A DNA stretch of 64,000 nucleotides, taken from Cacajao melanocephalus. Taxonomy: Eukaryota; Chordata; Mammalia; Primates; Pitheciidae. The notes beneath the pieces are model-generated. The model was not told the DNA's origin, searched no databases, and saw only the letters and a program-made list of their open reading frames with translations. The DNA lies in contig CAUYLG010005289.1 in the NCBI GenBank assembly GCA_963573385.1, positions 42,668-106,667 on the forward strand, read 5' to 3'. The position numbers and the translations under genes are program-made. Positions within the stretch are counted from its first letter, which is position 1, and every line of letters begins with the position of its first letter. Shown piece after piece: positions 1 to 11,400 of this stretch.

Positions 1-398
1 TTAAAATATCATCTGCTTTAACCTTCAGTGATAGCTTATATTTAGTTACTTTTACAGAGTTCTATTTTCTTATAAATTATATTACCTAAAAGTCATGTTT
101 GAATCAGGAAGCTCAGGCAAACTAGGGTGGGAACTGCAGTTTAGGACATCCAAAGCTCACTAGCCCCACCTAATGACAACACACCTACATTTCTGGAGCA
201 TTTTCGGGGTAGAGAATCAATATAGCCTTCAAAGTTGAAACTTCAAAAACAAAATTGTGACGTGGAGCTTCATGAAAAGCTCCATATAAGACTGCCTCAC
301 ATTAAGATGGCAAAAAAACAAACTGAAATTGTCAGCCTAATTTTACCACGAAATAATAACGGTTGGGGGAACAGAAAAAAGAAATACTTCTATGGGTT
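1..398. other. unassigned AT-rich DNA
   Basis: No repeat, exon or RNA gene is recognised here. The short reading frames have no recognisable domain. The last eight bases (391-398, TATGGGTT) are the left target-site duplication of the following Alu. Confidence 0.5.
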
Positions 399-643
399 TT
401 GTTTGTTTGTTTTTGAGACAGAGACTTGCTCTGTTGCCCAGGCTGGAGTGCAGTTGTGTGATCTTGGCTCACTGCAACCTCTGCCTCTTGGTTTCCAGTA
501 ATTTCCAGCTAATTTTTGTATTTTTAGTAGAGATAGGGTTTCACCATATTGGCCAGGCTGGTCTTGAACTCATGACCTCAAGTGATCCACCTGCCTCGGC
601 CCCTAAAGTGCTAGGATTACAGACATGAGCCACTGCGCCGGTA
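399..643 (-). mobile_element. Alu SINE, internally deleted
   Basis: Reverse-complement Alu: T-rich tail with GTTT units, then the right-arm hallmarks (GAGACAGAGACTTGCTCTG, GGCTGGAGTGCAG) and the left-arm end (GTGCTAGGATTACAGACATG). A block is missing between about 490 and 502, where the tract around CTGGGATTACAGG should lie. TATGGGTT flanks the copy at 391-398 and 644-651 and is read as the target-site duplication. Neighbouring frames that look protein-like are Alu translations. Confidence 0.95.
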
Positions 644-651
644 TATGGGTT

Positions 652-1232
652 CCTCCCCACCACCAATTATAAAAATAACACGTGCCCACTGTAAAACTTC
701 AAAAAACCTGAAGAAATATAAATAAGAAAATAAATATCATCTGTAAGGCCAGCAACTGCAGATGACAGCCACACAGCATTTTGTTCTACAAATACACGTA
801 TAACCACTTTGATGTATAGATAAGATAGGATGATACTAGAGCAAAACTCTTTTGTAGTTTGCTTTGTTTTTACACAAAATGTGAAGTGGGCATTCATATT
901 AATAAACATGAAACTGCATCATCCTTTTTAATGGCTATTTAACATTCCACTGTATGATGTATATCATAATTTAGTTTCACAATTCCCTCAAGATGGTCAT
1001 TTAGATTAGTGTTGTAAACCATGCTGTAAACACACCCTCACAGTCATTATTGTACACTTGCCAGATTATCTCTTAGAATTAAAACTGCTGTATCCTAAGT
1101 GATTGATGAGTGTTATCAGAATGCCTTTTGAAAAGGAGGCATGATAAGCATTCCCTTATCTGCAGTGCAGAAAAGTTAGCTATTTTCTTCCAAATACCTT
1201 CACCAACACTGAACGTTATCCATCTTTGGAGG
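652..1232 (-). mobile_element. Old L1M LINE fragment
   Basis: Reads as the reverse strand of an ancient mammalian L1 3' region. It has AT-rich sequence with 'taaccacttt', then a stretch like the conserved '...catagtattccattgtatgg...' block at about 920-960, and an end resembling '...cctcaccaacactg...' at 1197-1215. It is strongly diverged with no open frame. The subfamily cannot be named by eye. Confidence 0.7.
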
Positions 1233-1234
1233 CA

Positions 1235-1500
1235 GTTCAATGGATAAAAGTATTAGAACTAAACTAGAAGTAGAACTAGAACTAGAAATAGAAGCAGAAC
1301 TTGAACTAGAATTCTACAGCTGGGTTCAAATCTCATTTCTGCCATGGACTAGCTCTATGACCTCTGGAAGGCTACTCAACTTTTCTGCAGATTTCTGTTA
1401 AATGGATATTGTATCACTGTATATACCTGAAAGGGTTATTATTATAATTAAATGAGTTAATACAATACTGGACACATAATAAACACTTAATAAATACATA
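1235..1500 (-). mobile_element. MIR SINE carrying an internal tandem expansion
   Basis: Reverse-strand MIR. It contains 'tgggttcaaatctcatttctgcc', 'tagctctatgacct', an A/T-rich centre and an end like 'aataaacacttaataaa'. These match the order of MIR blocks from the core outward. Near its element-3' side, a degenerate AGAACT-type tandem array (1254-1312) interrupts the homology. Confidence 0.75.
1254..1312. repeat. Degenerate (AGAACT)n-like tandem array
   Basis: Roughly nine to ten imperfect units of the form AGAACT/AGAAGT/AGAAAT occur in a row. The array lies inside or at the edge of the MIR at 1235-1500. It is purine-rich on the plus strand. Confidence 0.8.
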
Positions 1501-3424
1501 CTTATTATATGAGATATTGTCCACTTGAAAGGTAAAAGCAAATCTCATGTTTTGGCTTAATCTGTATTCATCTGGGTTTTTCTGGGATTGAACACAGACC
1601 CTTTTACTTAATTTTTATTAACTTTTTTTTAAAGTAGTCAATCATATCATTTATAAATAATAGTAATTTCTATATCTTCCTGATTTATTTTTCTGAGATA
1701 ACCACATTGTTTAGAACTTCTAAAACAAAGGGGAGTGATAATAGTGGTCATAAATAACCTTATCTCATTTACAACTTTATGATAGCAAAAGCATTTTTAA
1801 AATATTTCAAACAAAAAATTACAAAATGTTGTAATTTAGACAACTTTTTCTATATAGTTTTCTTATAAATATAAATACAAGTTTTGGATTGCTTCTAGAT
1901 TGTGACATTCTCTTTTGGGAAAAAAAGTACTAAATATTTTATGTTAAAACAATCTTTTTTAACTAAATTGAACACACACTTTTAATAAAGACCATAGTAA
2001 TTCTTAAATACAAAGGATGAAATAAAAAATTATTTTATTCAAATTAATTCGCAAGGCAAAAGAAATTAAAAAGACAATAAGGCAGTTTATCCAATACCCC
2101 AAATCAATTACTTTGTTAAATAAATATATGATATAAATAACAGAAAAAATTTAGAACACCATTTGCAATAAAAAATATTGAGTCCTTTAACTTTAAAAGA
2201 TAACATTTTCATCTAGCATTCTTGATTTCTTGTGTTTTCAACCTAAAACAGCACATAAATTTCAGAAAGGAGACTCAGTTTTTCACAATTCATACCCCTA
2301 TACTCCCACACCCTGAGAAGGAGCATAAATTATTTCTAGATATAAAAGTCTTTAATACAAATCATGCTGCCCCAAAATAAGGAATACTGAAGTCACAAAA
2401 CATTTAAGCTTTTCTTTAAGTTAAACAACAGAAGAAAGGATACTAGATCAAAACTCAAATATTCTGGAAGATTTCCCAAGCCTTAACCAAATACATGATT
2501 GCTTGAGTTGTAAGTCTAAAGGCAAAACTGTAAAGCAGAATAAGAACATGTTAACTGACCATTTATAAATGAGCCAGACTCTAAGCTATGATGAGCCTCA
2601 TATACATTATCTCCTATCAGTAATTTATCTTGTCCCAGCAAGGAAAGTATTGCCACACTACTGGCTTCACATTGCCCTTGCTACACAATCTTCCAAAAGC
2701 ACTTTCTATATATGGATTGCAAATGGCTCCTTGAAACTGACCATGCATCCTCTGAAGAAAGGTGGAGAAAGCTTCACTGCAAATACACTCTGAGCTTAGG
2801 CTAGTGACAGATTGATTACCTGGAGATCACTGCAATCAGCAGTGTCCAGATTGTCTTCCTGTTTACTGCTCTTATGGGACACTTTCCTTGAATTGGAGTA
2901 AGGCTGGCTAATCAACTCTGGATTTACTTTTTTACAGAATTTCCAGAATGTCAAATAAGGAAAATTTATCAGGCAAAACATACCAATTCAACAAAAGTAG
3001 CCAACAGAGCAGTTATAGTACCTTTCAGTAAAAGAGGCTATAAATTTAAGCATCCTTGGGTTTTCTTCATTCTTTAATACACCAACGCATCTACCACGTG
3101 TGAACTAATCATTCGGAAGAGCCAAGATTATCAAATAATAGGTTTATTGCTTCCTATATATCTATTCCTGGTACTCATATTTCTGTACCAAGCTCCAACC
3201 AAAAAAAGAGCATCCAAATTAAGCCTAAGAAAGAGAAATTAAGCCTAAGAAAGCATCAATAGTGCCTAAAGAGTAGATATGGTATGAAATCAAGATACGA
3301 AATTCTAAATGTTGAGCTGCTGATATGCTTTGGAGAGACACTACTGTATATCTCTACTTTGAAGTCATAAAGCTTTGATCACCCCAAGTTTCAATTGTTT
3401 ACTATTGCTTCACTTTTACACAAA
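1501..3424. other. unassigned AT-rich DNA
   Basis: Low-GC sequence with many short A and T runs. I see no repeat consensus, no exon with splice sites, and no RNA gene. Reading frames of 60-75 codons around 2569-2981 have no recognisable domain and are treated as chance. Confidence 0.45.
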
Positions 3425-3600
3425 ATGTTTTAACTAAAAGGGCCCTCAGAGAGAATCTCACCTAATCCATTCATTTTGAATAATACAAACTGACTTTCTT
3501 CATTCTGTGTGACTTTTTCCAAGGTTGTAAGTACCAGGGCTGGAATTAGGACCTAGATTTCTAAACTACATGCCCACTACATGGTACTGTCACCTCTTAA
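3425..3600 (+). mobile_element. MIR SINE fragment
   Basis: Plus-strand order 'ctcacctaatcc ... gtgtgacttttTCCAAGGTtgtaagt ... agggctggaattaggacc ... actacatgg' matches MIR core to 3' end, where the consensus has 'cttgcccaaggtcac...agctgggattcgaaccc'. It is strongly diverged. Confidence 0.7.
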
Positions 3601-3779
3601 CTATATTCCAAGTATGTTGTTCGATATTTTAGCATACGAAAGATCTTTTGAAAGCCTTTTTTTTTTAAATTACTTTTTAAGAATGTGTGAGTTTCTCAAA
3701 TATCTACCCATACAATAATACTTTCCTCAAACTGGGTCAGAAAATCTGGAAATAATATAAATTGATTATCTCAGCATAT

Positions 3780-3932
3780 TCACAGTACTGTTCTATTCCT
3801 TACTACTTCTGTGACCTTATGTAAGTCAACCACGCTGGTCCTTGATATTCCCAAACCTAAAAATGAAGGAATGGGACTATATGATTTCCAAGATATCTCT
3901 CAGCTCTACAAATTTTGTTAAGTCTGTGATTC
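3780..3932 (-). mobile_element. MIR-family SINE (MIR3/MIRc-like)
   Basis: 'cttctgtgaccttatgtaagtca' resembles the reverse-strand MIR core. It is followed by 'atgggactatatgatttcc...tctcagctctacaa', an end typical of MIR3-like copies. Diverged; the subfamily is a guess. Confidence 0.5.
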
Positions 3933-4174
3933 ATTTATAAATAAGTAAATCGTGTTTTTTCGCTTTTATTTGTCTTTTCCTCAAAGAATACTCACACCCA
4001 CTACTACCACAAAACCTGAAAAGCATTAAATACACAAGCACTCTATACTTAGGAAGCATGTCCAAATATGCCAAAGTATCAATAAAGCAACATGGTATTT
4101 GATCTAAACAAATAATCAAAAGGGATAATAGCTGTGATTCTTAAAAGTCGCCATAGTCTACAATACTGGGAACT

Positions 4175-4486
4175 GGCTGGTTGCAGCGGCTCACATCTGT
4201 AATCCCAACACTTTGGGAGGCTGAGGTGGTAGAATTGCTTAAGCCCAGGAGTTCAAGACCAGCCTGAGCAACATAGTGAGACCCCATCTCTATAAGAAAT
4301 TTAAAAATTAGCTGGGTGTGGCAGCACATGCCTATAGTCTCAGCTACTTAGGAGGCTGAGGCAGGAGGATCATTTGAGCCCAGGAGGTTGAGGCTGTAAT
4401 GAGCCATGATCACACCACCACACTCCATCCTGAGTGACAGAGCAAAACCCTTTCTCTAATAATTAATAAATTAATACATTAATAAA
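4175..4486 (+). mobile_element. AluJ-like SINE
   Basis: Complete two-arm Alu with the A-rich linker and a tail made of AATTAATAAATT-type sequence. Many differences from young Alus (for example 'cagcctgagcaacatagtgagacc') suggest an AluJ-age copy. Target duplication ATACTGGGAACT / ATATTGGGAACT lies at 4163-4174 and 4487-4498 (11 of 12 match). Confidence 0.96.
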
Positions 4487-4607
4487 ATATTGGGAACTAT
4501 CTCTTTCCTGTGCCCTCTACCAATTCTATTATATCCTACACCTGAAATATCCAGGCTCTGAAAATGAAAGGTCTCATAATGCTGAGAGTCTCTGGCTTTT
4601 AACTGTT

Positions 4608-4609
4608 TC

Positions 4610-4700
<91 letters not shown>
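4608..4700. repeat. Compound microsatellite (CT)n(CA)n
   Basis: A pyrimidine tract of TTTC/CT units (about 4608-4664) passes directly into an uninterrupted (CA)n run to 4700. The plus strand is entirely pyrimidine for the first half and alternating pyrimidine-purine for the second. Expected to vary in length between individuals. Confidence 0.98.
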
Positions 4701-4701
<1 letters not shown>

Positions 4702-4820
4702 CTCTACCCAAGAGGATGAAAATATGTGACTTGGCATTACTAGTACTAAGGCAAATCATACTAGGCTCTAAAAAACTCCAGATGGAAAACTGCAACCAGA
4801 TGATAAAGATGACAAGTGTA

Positions 4821-5131
<311 letters not shown>

Positions 5132-5154
5132 TCATATATTCACTTGACTAATTA

Positions 5155-5640
5155 ACTACTAGTTGTTCATTAAGCATTTATTGTATGTCCAGTACCAGGT
5201 TAGGTACTGCAGGATGTAAAGAAAAAGGAATGATTTGGTCCATGTTCTCTAGTAGTTCTCTGAGTAGTCCAGCTGGGGAGATAATGCTAAACAAACAAAC
5301 AAGCACAACAAACACCACAAGAATATACATATAATTAAATGTTAAATTCTGCACATAAGTGATGGAGAAATTTCCAGAAAAGGAGGACCACTTTAGATCA
5401 GATTAGAAAGGGAAGGCGTCTTTGAGGCAGTAACACTGAGCTGAGTCTTAAAGCTTGAGAAGCTTAGCTAAAGAGAGATGGGAGATGTAGACTATAAGAA
5501 ATACAGAAGTGGGCTTAGAAACTCCAGTGAGCATGAGGAGAAAAGAGTTAAAGCGGGGAAAAGTACAGATTAGAGTATTCGAGTATAAAGGAGGGTACTG
5601 GAAAGTGGTTAAAAAATTAGGTTGTATAAATACAGTGAAA
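5155..5640 (-). mobile_element. L2 LINE fragment
   Basis: Begins like the reverse complement of an L2 3' end ('cattaagcatttattgtatgtccagtacc'). It continues through 'ggactactttaga...'-like sequence, with 'ggaaggcgtctttgaggcagtaac' and 'gagctgagtctta' near 5413-5455, as in L2 3' regions. No coding frame survives. Confidence 0.65.
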
Positions 5641-5648
5641 AATCAAGA

Positions 5649-6363
5649 TGAAATCCTAAGCCCCCAACCTACTAAACAGACCCCCTCCCCCGTTAGCCAA
5701 GGGGAACCCAGAAATCCCTGAAAATTCTGTTCTCAACCACGATGAGACAGAAGGTCAGACGTTTCTCACTATGTCCCCTCCCTCTATAACCACCATTAGG
5801 ATTTCCTCCCTAAGGTTTAAGCACAAACCAGCCTTTTGGAAAGCCCTGCTCCATCCCTGATATCAATCAACCTTCTGAAACCACCCCTCCTGTTTGTGGT
5901 TTTCAACAAAATAACCAACCAACATTCCTTCCTGATAAGAGACCACAGACCACAGAGTGGTTTTGGCCAATCCATGGAGGATGTGCAGGGACGGGTTTTG
6001 CATCCTCTGGTTCACCTTTTGAAGTCAGAGATCCGAAAATTCCACCCTGGATCACGCTAACGCCGCCATATGTAACCATGGGTCCCCTGAAGAAGGATGA
6101 GACTCAGCTGCTCATGCACATGTCTCTCCCTTCCTAAATACGCATGACTCCTCCTATTGCTTACTGAACATGTATATTCCTCCACCTCTTTCAGCATCAA
6201 TCCCTGTCTTATTCTTCTCACCTTCCAAGTGTTTGTTTATGGTCTCCCATGGAAGGCTATGCTTCCCAGTCTGTCAGAATGGCTACCATGCAGGCTGCAA
6301 TGCTTTATGAAAAATAAAGCTCTCCTTTCCAAATTTATGAACTTTGTCATTCTTCAGTTGACA
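5649..6363 (+). mobile_element. Solo LTR, ERV1-like
   Basis: A C-rich segment unlike its surroundings, with a polyadenylation signal AATAAA at 6313-6318, a short following segment and a CA end at 6362-6363. No internal retroviral genes follow, so it is a solo LTR. The left edge is uncertain. A start at 5743 (TGAGACAG) gives TG...CA ends with a perfect 4-bp duplication ACGA (5739-5742, 6364-6367). A start at 5649 (TGAAATCC) fits the base composition better and gives flanks AAGA/ACGA. Four-base duplications are usual for class I elements. The family is not assigned. Confidence 0.72.
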
Positions 6364-6801
6364 ACGAGGCTGGTTTAAAAATCTAGAAAACCAAGGAGTC
6401 AGACTTGATGCATTTGAGCCACTAACTAACAGTTGTTTGAAGGGGAGAATAGACATAATTAAAAGACTCTAAGAAATATGAAGTAAGACTTCTGATTCAA
6501 GTTAACAGAAGAGAGGCATTTTTATTTGACTTTCCTCCTAAGGCCAACCAAAATAAAAAGAACTCAAAATAGAAAGGTCTCAATATTCAACCTAACTAGA
6601 AAGCCATCTCATGTACAAATCATGAGGAATAATTTCAAATAAAGTAAAAATTGAACAAAATTGAATAGGGATACAAAAACAAAACAGACTAAAACTTTTT
6701 TTTTATGAATGTTTTCATTTAGCTTTTTCTTTGAAAGAGTTGAGAACATATTATTTCTGTCTAATTTTCTGCTTTTCTCCACAGGGCAGGGAAAAATCTC
6801 A
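6364..6801. other. unassigned AT-rich DNA
   Basis: No feature recognised. It may continue the old L2 that the LTR interrupted, but the similarity is too weak to claim. Confidence 0.4.
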
Positions 6802-7128
6802 ATTTTTTTTTGTCTTGTTTTGTTTTGGTTTGGTTTTTGAGACAGGGTCTTGCTCTGTCACCCAGGCTGCAATGCAGTGGTGCCATAACCAACTCACTAC
6901 AGCCTTAACCTCCTGGGCTCAAATGATCCTCCCACCTCAGCCTCCTAAGTAGCTGGGGCTACAAGCAGGCACCACCACACACCTGGCTGTTTTTTTAAAA
7001 ACATTTTTGTAGAAATAGGCTCTCACTATGTTGCCCAGGCTGGTATCAAACGTCTGGCCTCAAGTGATCCTCCTATCTCAGACTCCCAAAGTACTGGGAT
7101 TACAGGTGTGAGCCACCATCTCCAACCC
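6802..7128 (-). mobile_element. AluJ-like SINE
   Basis: Reverse-strand Alu beginning with a long T-rich tail with TTTTG units, then 'gagacagggtcttgctctg', both arms, and ending 'ggtgtgagccaccatctcc'. The central linker (TTTTTTTAAAAACATTTTTG) is longer than usual. The diverged sequence ('tgttgcccaggctggtatcaaa') suggests AluJ. No clear target duplication was found. Confidence 0.95.
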
Positions 7129-7356
7129 AACAAAGAGACTCCTAAATGGAGATACACCATAGCACAGGATCAAATTAATTAGGTGGAAAATATTCGGACA
7201 TAAAATGCCTGAATTAATGATGATATTGGCCCAACTCACTCTTTGTCTCCTCCCCATTCAATACTTGAGTAAACAGTTATAATACATAAAATGTACTTCA
7301 GTTGAAGATGGGTAATAACAAAAGAAAAGCATACATGGATAAGTGTACAGCCTGAC

Positions 7357-7412
7357 AGGAAGGAAGAAAGGGAAGAAGGGAGAAAGAAAGGAAGGCAGGC
7401 AGGCAAGAGGCA
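7357..7412. repeat. GGAA/GAAA-rich low-complexity tract
   Basis: Purine-only stretch of AGGAAGGAAGAAAGGGAAG-type units, passing into GGCAGGCAGGCA. No other feature overlaps it. Confidence 0.8.
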
Positions 7413-7464
7413 ACAGAGATTAAAAACATGTCAGAAGAATTACATTACAAACCAAAGTCTAGTA

Positions 7465-7733
7465 TTAAAACAATGAACAAGGAACTACTAAAAAAGCCAC
7501 AATAAAATACTGTACTAATACACACCCATTATTAGGATGGCTAAAATTTAAGACAGCCATATTGAATGCTCACAAGGGTCTAGAACAACTGTAAATGTCA
7601 TACACTGCTGATCAGAGTATAAAATGGCACAAACACTTTGGAAAATTTCATACACACATCGTGCCATTTGGCTTTTCCACTCCTAATTATTTACTCAAGA
7701 GAAATGAAAACATGTATCCACACAAAGATTTAT
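7465..7733 (+). mobile_element. L1M LINE fragment, left part
   Basis: Plus-strand old L1 (end of ORF2 region): 'cacccattattaggatggctaaaa', 'catacactgctga', 'aaaatggcac', 'ttccactcctaattatttactcaagagaaatgaaaaca'. It breaks off at 7733 where an LTR is inserted and resumes at 8155. No open frame survives. Confidence 0.88.
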
Positions 7734-8154
7734 TGTATTAGTCCATTTTCACACTACTCTCAAGAACTGCCCAAGATTGGGTAATTTATAAAGGAAAGAG
7801 GCTTAATTGACTCACAGTTCAGTATGGATGGGGAAGCCTCAGGAAACTTACCATCATGGCAGAAGGGGAATGGGAAGCAAGGCACCTTCTTCATAAGGCA
7901 GCCAGAGGGAGAATGAATGCATGAGAAACCACCAAACACCCACAAAACCATCAGATCTCATGAGAACCTACTCACCATTATTAGAACAGCACAGGGGAAC
8001 CACCGACATGACAGCAGCACGGGGGAAACCCCCATGATTCAACCATCTCCACCTGGTAACTTGCCTGACACATGGGAATCATGGGGACCACAGAAACCCT
8101 GGGGATTACAATTCAAGATGAGATTTTGGGTGGGGACACAGCCAAACCATACCA
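7734..8154 (-). mobile_element. MST/THE1-type MaLR solo LTR
   Basis: Starts TGTATTAGTCCATTTTCACA and ends ...GGTGGGGACACAGCCAAACCATACCA. This is the full reverse-complement pattern of a MaLR (ERVL-type) LTR: 'aagaggcttaattgactcacagttc' near one end and 'acaattcaagatgagatttgg'-like sequence near the other. Flanks TTTAT (7729-7733) and CTTAT (8155-8159) agree at 4 of 5 bases, as expected for a 5-bp duplication. Removing the LTR rejoins an L1M, which confirms the insertion. Confidence 0.93.
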
Positions 8155-8232
8155 CTTATGTGCAAATGTTCACTAGCAGCTTTATTTGTAATAACTCATA
8201 ACTGGAAAAAACTCAAATGTCCATCAGTATGT
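8155..8232 (+). mobile_element. L1M LINE fragment, right part
   Basis: Continues the L1M from 7733: 'atgttcactagcagctttatttgtaataactc', then 'ctcaaatgtccatcagta'. In old L1s these blocks follow the blocks that end at 7733. Homology fades at about 8232. Confidence 0.88.
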
Positions 8233-8244
8233 CAGCATCCTACC

Positions 8245-8311
8245 AGACCTTTTCTGTACTCATATATATATGTGCGTGTTTGTGTGTATGTACGTATACA
8301 CACATATATAT
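8245..8311. repeat. TA/TG/CA-rich low-complexity DNA
   Basis: ATATATATGTGCGTGTTTGTG-like sequence followed by ACACACATATATA. It is partly self-complementary. It sits between the forward L1M piece and its inverted copy. Confidence 0.75.
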
Positions 8312-8431
8312 TTCACTTCTCTTGAGTAAATATTTAGGAGTGGAAAAGCCGAATGGCATGGTGTGTATGAAAATGGTTTTCCAAAGTGTTTGTGCCATTT
8401 TATACTCTGATCAGCAGCATATGACATTTAT
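8312..8431 (-). mobile_element. Inverted copy of the neighbouring L1M segment
   Basis: The reverse complement of 7590-7706 at roughly 90% identity by hand alignment, including a perfect 37-base match (CCAAAGTGTTTGTGCC... to ...GATCAGCAG). Both copies share the same departures from the usual L1 sequence, so they look like one copy duplicated in inverse orientation rather than two separate insertions. Confidence 0.88.
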
Positions 8432-8460
8432 AGTGTATATATACACACACACATACAGAT
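8432..8460. repeat. (TA)n(CA)n short tract
   Basis: GTATATATACACACACACAT directly follows the inverted L1M arm. Confidence 0.8.
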
Positions 8461-11400
8461 AGCTAGAAACAGATTTTTTTTCCTCTTTGTAACATAATTT
8501 GAATCATATTAAACAAAGGCAAAAACTTTACAAAGGTAAAATGTTATAACAAAACCTGGATTGTTAGTTTTGATATAATCATTGAATTTATATTTCAAAA
8601 CATATTGAAAAGCAGCCTATCATAATGTAAATTTAGAAAGGGGAAAAATGGGAAAGGGGAAAACATAGTAATTAAAAATGATATGTACAATAAACTTGCA
8701 CAAAGAAAGAATAAAATTAAGGAACTCTGACTTTTTCACAGACTTTAAATTCTACTCAGCCCACCATATTTTTCTTCAATGCAAATTATATGATTACATG
8801 ATCAAGACAACAATGACATTTCTGAATCCATCAATACTGCTTTCCAGATGGCCAGTTTCTAGTTATGCTTTAATCAGATCTTAGGTGAACAGAATCTTAA
8901 AACCTAATGTAATCTCTCCTTCTCAGAAACATAACCAAAACAGCTCTCTTTTTTATTAGCAGGTCTTCCTTTAAGGCCACTTGTTTACAAAACAGATGGT
9001 TTTGAATTTTTTAGTAAATTGCACACTTGTAAATCTCTAAAGCAATTCCCAAGCGTCCACCCCTACCCCCCAAAAAAGACGTTAAACAAAATGGAATGAT
9101 CTTTCAACATGCTTAACAATTCTGAGTAATCTTAGACTAAGTCAGGCCAAAACAGCTGTACTTTTCATCTCAACAACAAAGACTAGAAAATAAAACACAA
9201 GGGAAAGGCTTTAAGAGAGTGGCCTAAGGAGATGAAACAAATGGGCACAAATGCCCGATGAAAGAAACAAGCTCTCACTTATTCATTATCCCCTGCTCCG
9301 GGGAGACTCCAATACACAAGGGAAGCGCCCTCCACTCACACCAGCAGTGAAAAAAATTGCAAATTCTCCCACTCCCCAGTGGTGCTATGCCAGGGCTTCT
9401 GAGTCTTGGTAGAAATTTAACTTGTAAGTTCTGTAGTCACTAAGTGGCCATTAGTCATAGGGATATGTAATACCCCAATGCTTTCTTCTCTGATGGTCAC
9501 TAGTGATAGCATCAATAACCCTGTTGGGCATATACAGAAGGAGTGTCTTACCTCTTTCACATGAGATTAGGAGAAAAGCAGCAGTAATTATTGTAACAGG
9601 TGATTGCATTATCAATTGTAACTGTTAGCATGGGTTACTACTGAGTGAGAGATGAGTTCTCTAAAAAATAACAGAGCTGCCTCAGTGCCTGGAATGTTTG
9701 GGAATGGACTGAAAACAGATTCAATGCAGATTCGTCATGCAAGTCAGGCTGCATACCACCCACCACCACCCTCTACCCTGCAAAAAAAAGAAAACAGACA
9801 TTCCAACTGCAAAGGGGAAATTTTAATAAAAACCAAAGTTCAGAACTACAAGGCTGGGCTTTTTGAGAATACTAATGTAGACTGGCATTCGTTTGCATTA
9901 TGACTATAACAGTAGTAATTGCAAAGAGGGTAATTTTTTCATCATTGTTTTATACTTGTTTATATAATATTGTATTTTATATTATAAAGTGAAACTATTT
10001 CCAAGGTGATTAAATGAACTACCTGATCTCTTTGTTCTTTGAATTCTATTAGCTAACGTTGTTCTTTGTTATAATCTGCCTCACTCTGAAACCTTCTACT
10101 CTTTATACTGCTACAACCTAGTGGCAGCCTGTCCAGTGATCTTCCTTTCCCTGAAAATCCATAGGGGCAACCGAGCCCAACTAGCAACATTCAATATCTG
10201 GGCTTCACCTTGACCCAGAAAATGCAAATCAAACTGTGCTGAAAGCTTCATATAAAGGAACTGAAAATAAGTACTATTTTGAGCTACTTTCCCATCCTCC
10301 TTCCTCCACCTATAAAGAGTCAGGTCCTTTTATTTTACTTCCAAATCCATCTTACCATCTTCAAGCTTTTACTTCTTTTCTGGAAATGATTTAACCAATA
10401 CTTCTGAAGAGGAATACATTAAAACTGCTACCCACTTTTGGGGCCATTATCATCTCAACTGCTTCCAATTTGGTTTTGGATCTCTCAACATAAAACATTA
10501 GGAAAATGGCACCTAAGAAAGCATATGCTGCCACTTCATTACCAGCTGTTATCGCCTCGTCTAAACTCCCATTTTAGGGCCTTTAAACATACCCCAGAAT
10601 TCCCATCTGAAAAACTGCATAGGTTACATAGAAGGGGGAAAAATTTCATGTAGACCCAGAGTTCAATAGTAATGCTGGGAGTTAGAACGATAACTTAAGT
10701 ATCATCAATATTTTTGTTTTGTTCTGTTTTACTAATCATGAAGATGCCATCAAAACTAAACCAGATCCTGTTTCCTTTTAAGATATCAAATATGACAGGT
10801 TTTTGGTGACTAAGCTGAAACACTCACTCCTCATTCCACTATAAAACTACCAAATAAGCAAGAAAGGGAAAAATCCAAAGGAAAATTTGAGCATAATTCC
10901 CAGGATTTTACAAACAAGAGGCAAAAACTCAGCCTATAATTATCCCATTGGCCATGCTCGAACCCATAAGAATTCAGGGGAGGCAAAAGGTTAGTGTAAT
11001 GATAATATTTTTAAGCTCATGTTAGGAAAGAGGATGATAAACCTCCAAGTAGGGTAAGACTTTGTGCTTGTAAGAATATTTGCTTAAAGAAGGAGACAGT
11101 AATATCCTTACTTGCTTATAATCCTAATATGCTCTCCTGGAGAGGTAGGGTTCTACATGCACCTCAATGGAGAATGAACAACTCAAAGCATAGCTTTAAG
11201 AGTAAAGTGTTTTATTTCTAACAAATTAAATTATTTGGCAGTAATTTTTTAAGCAGATGGATTGGAATATTTTGGGAAATGCTAAGGGGCTGGTTTGCTA
11301 TTGCTTTTTAGAATCTCAAGTTATAAAATAAGATTTTGGCTAATCTAGTCTTCTTCCAGATTCAGAGGTGTTTATTAAAGGCAACAGAATTGCTTTAACT

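Noticed and set aside
4471..4737. Frame with Cys-Val and Arg-Glu repeats
   Set aside because: Translation of the (CA)n(CT)n microsatellite.
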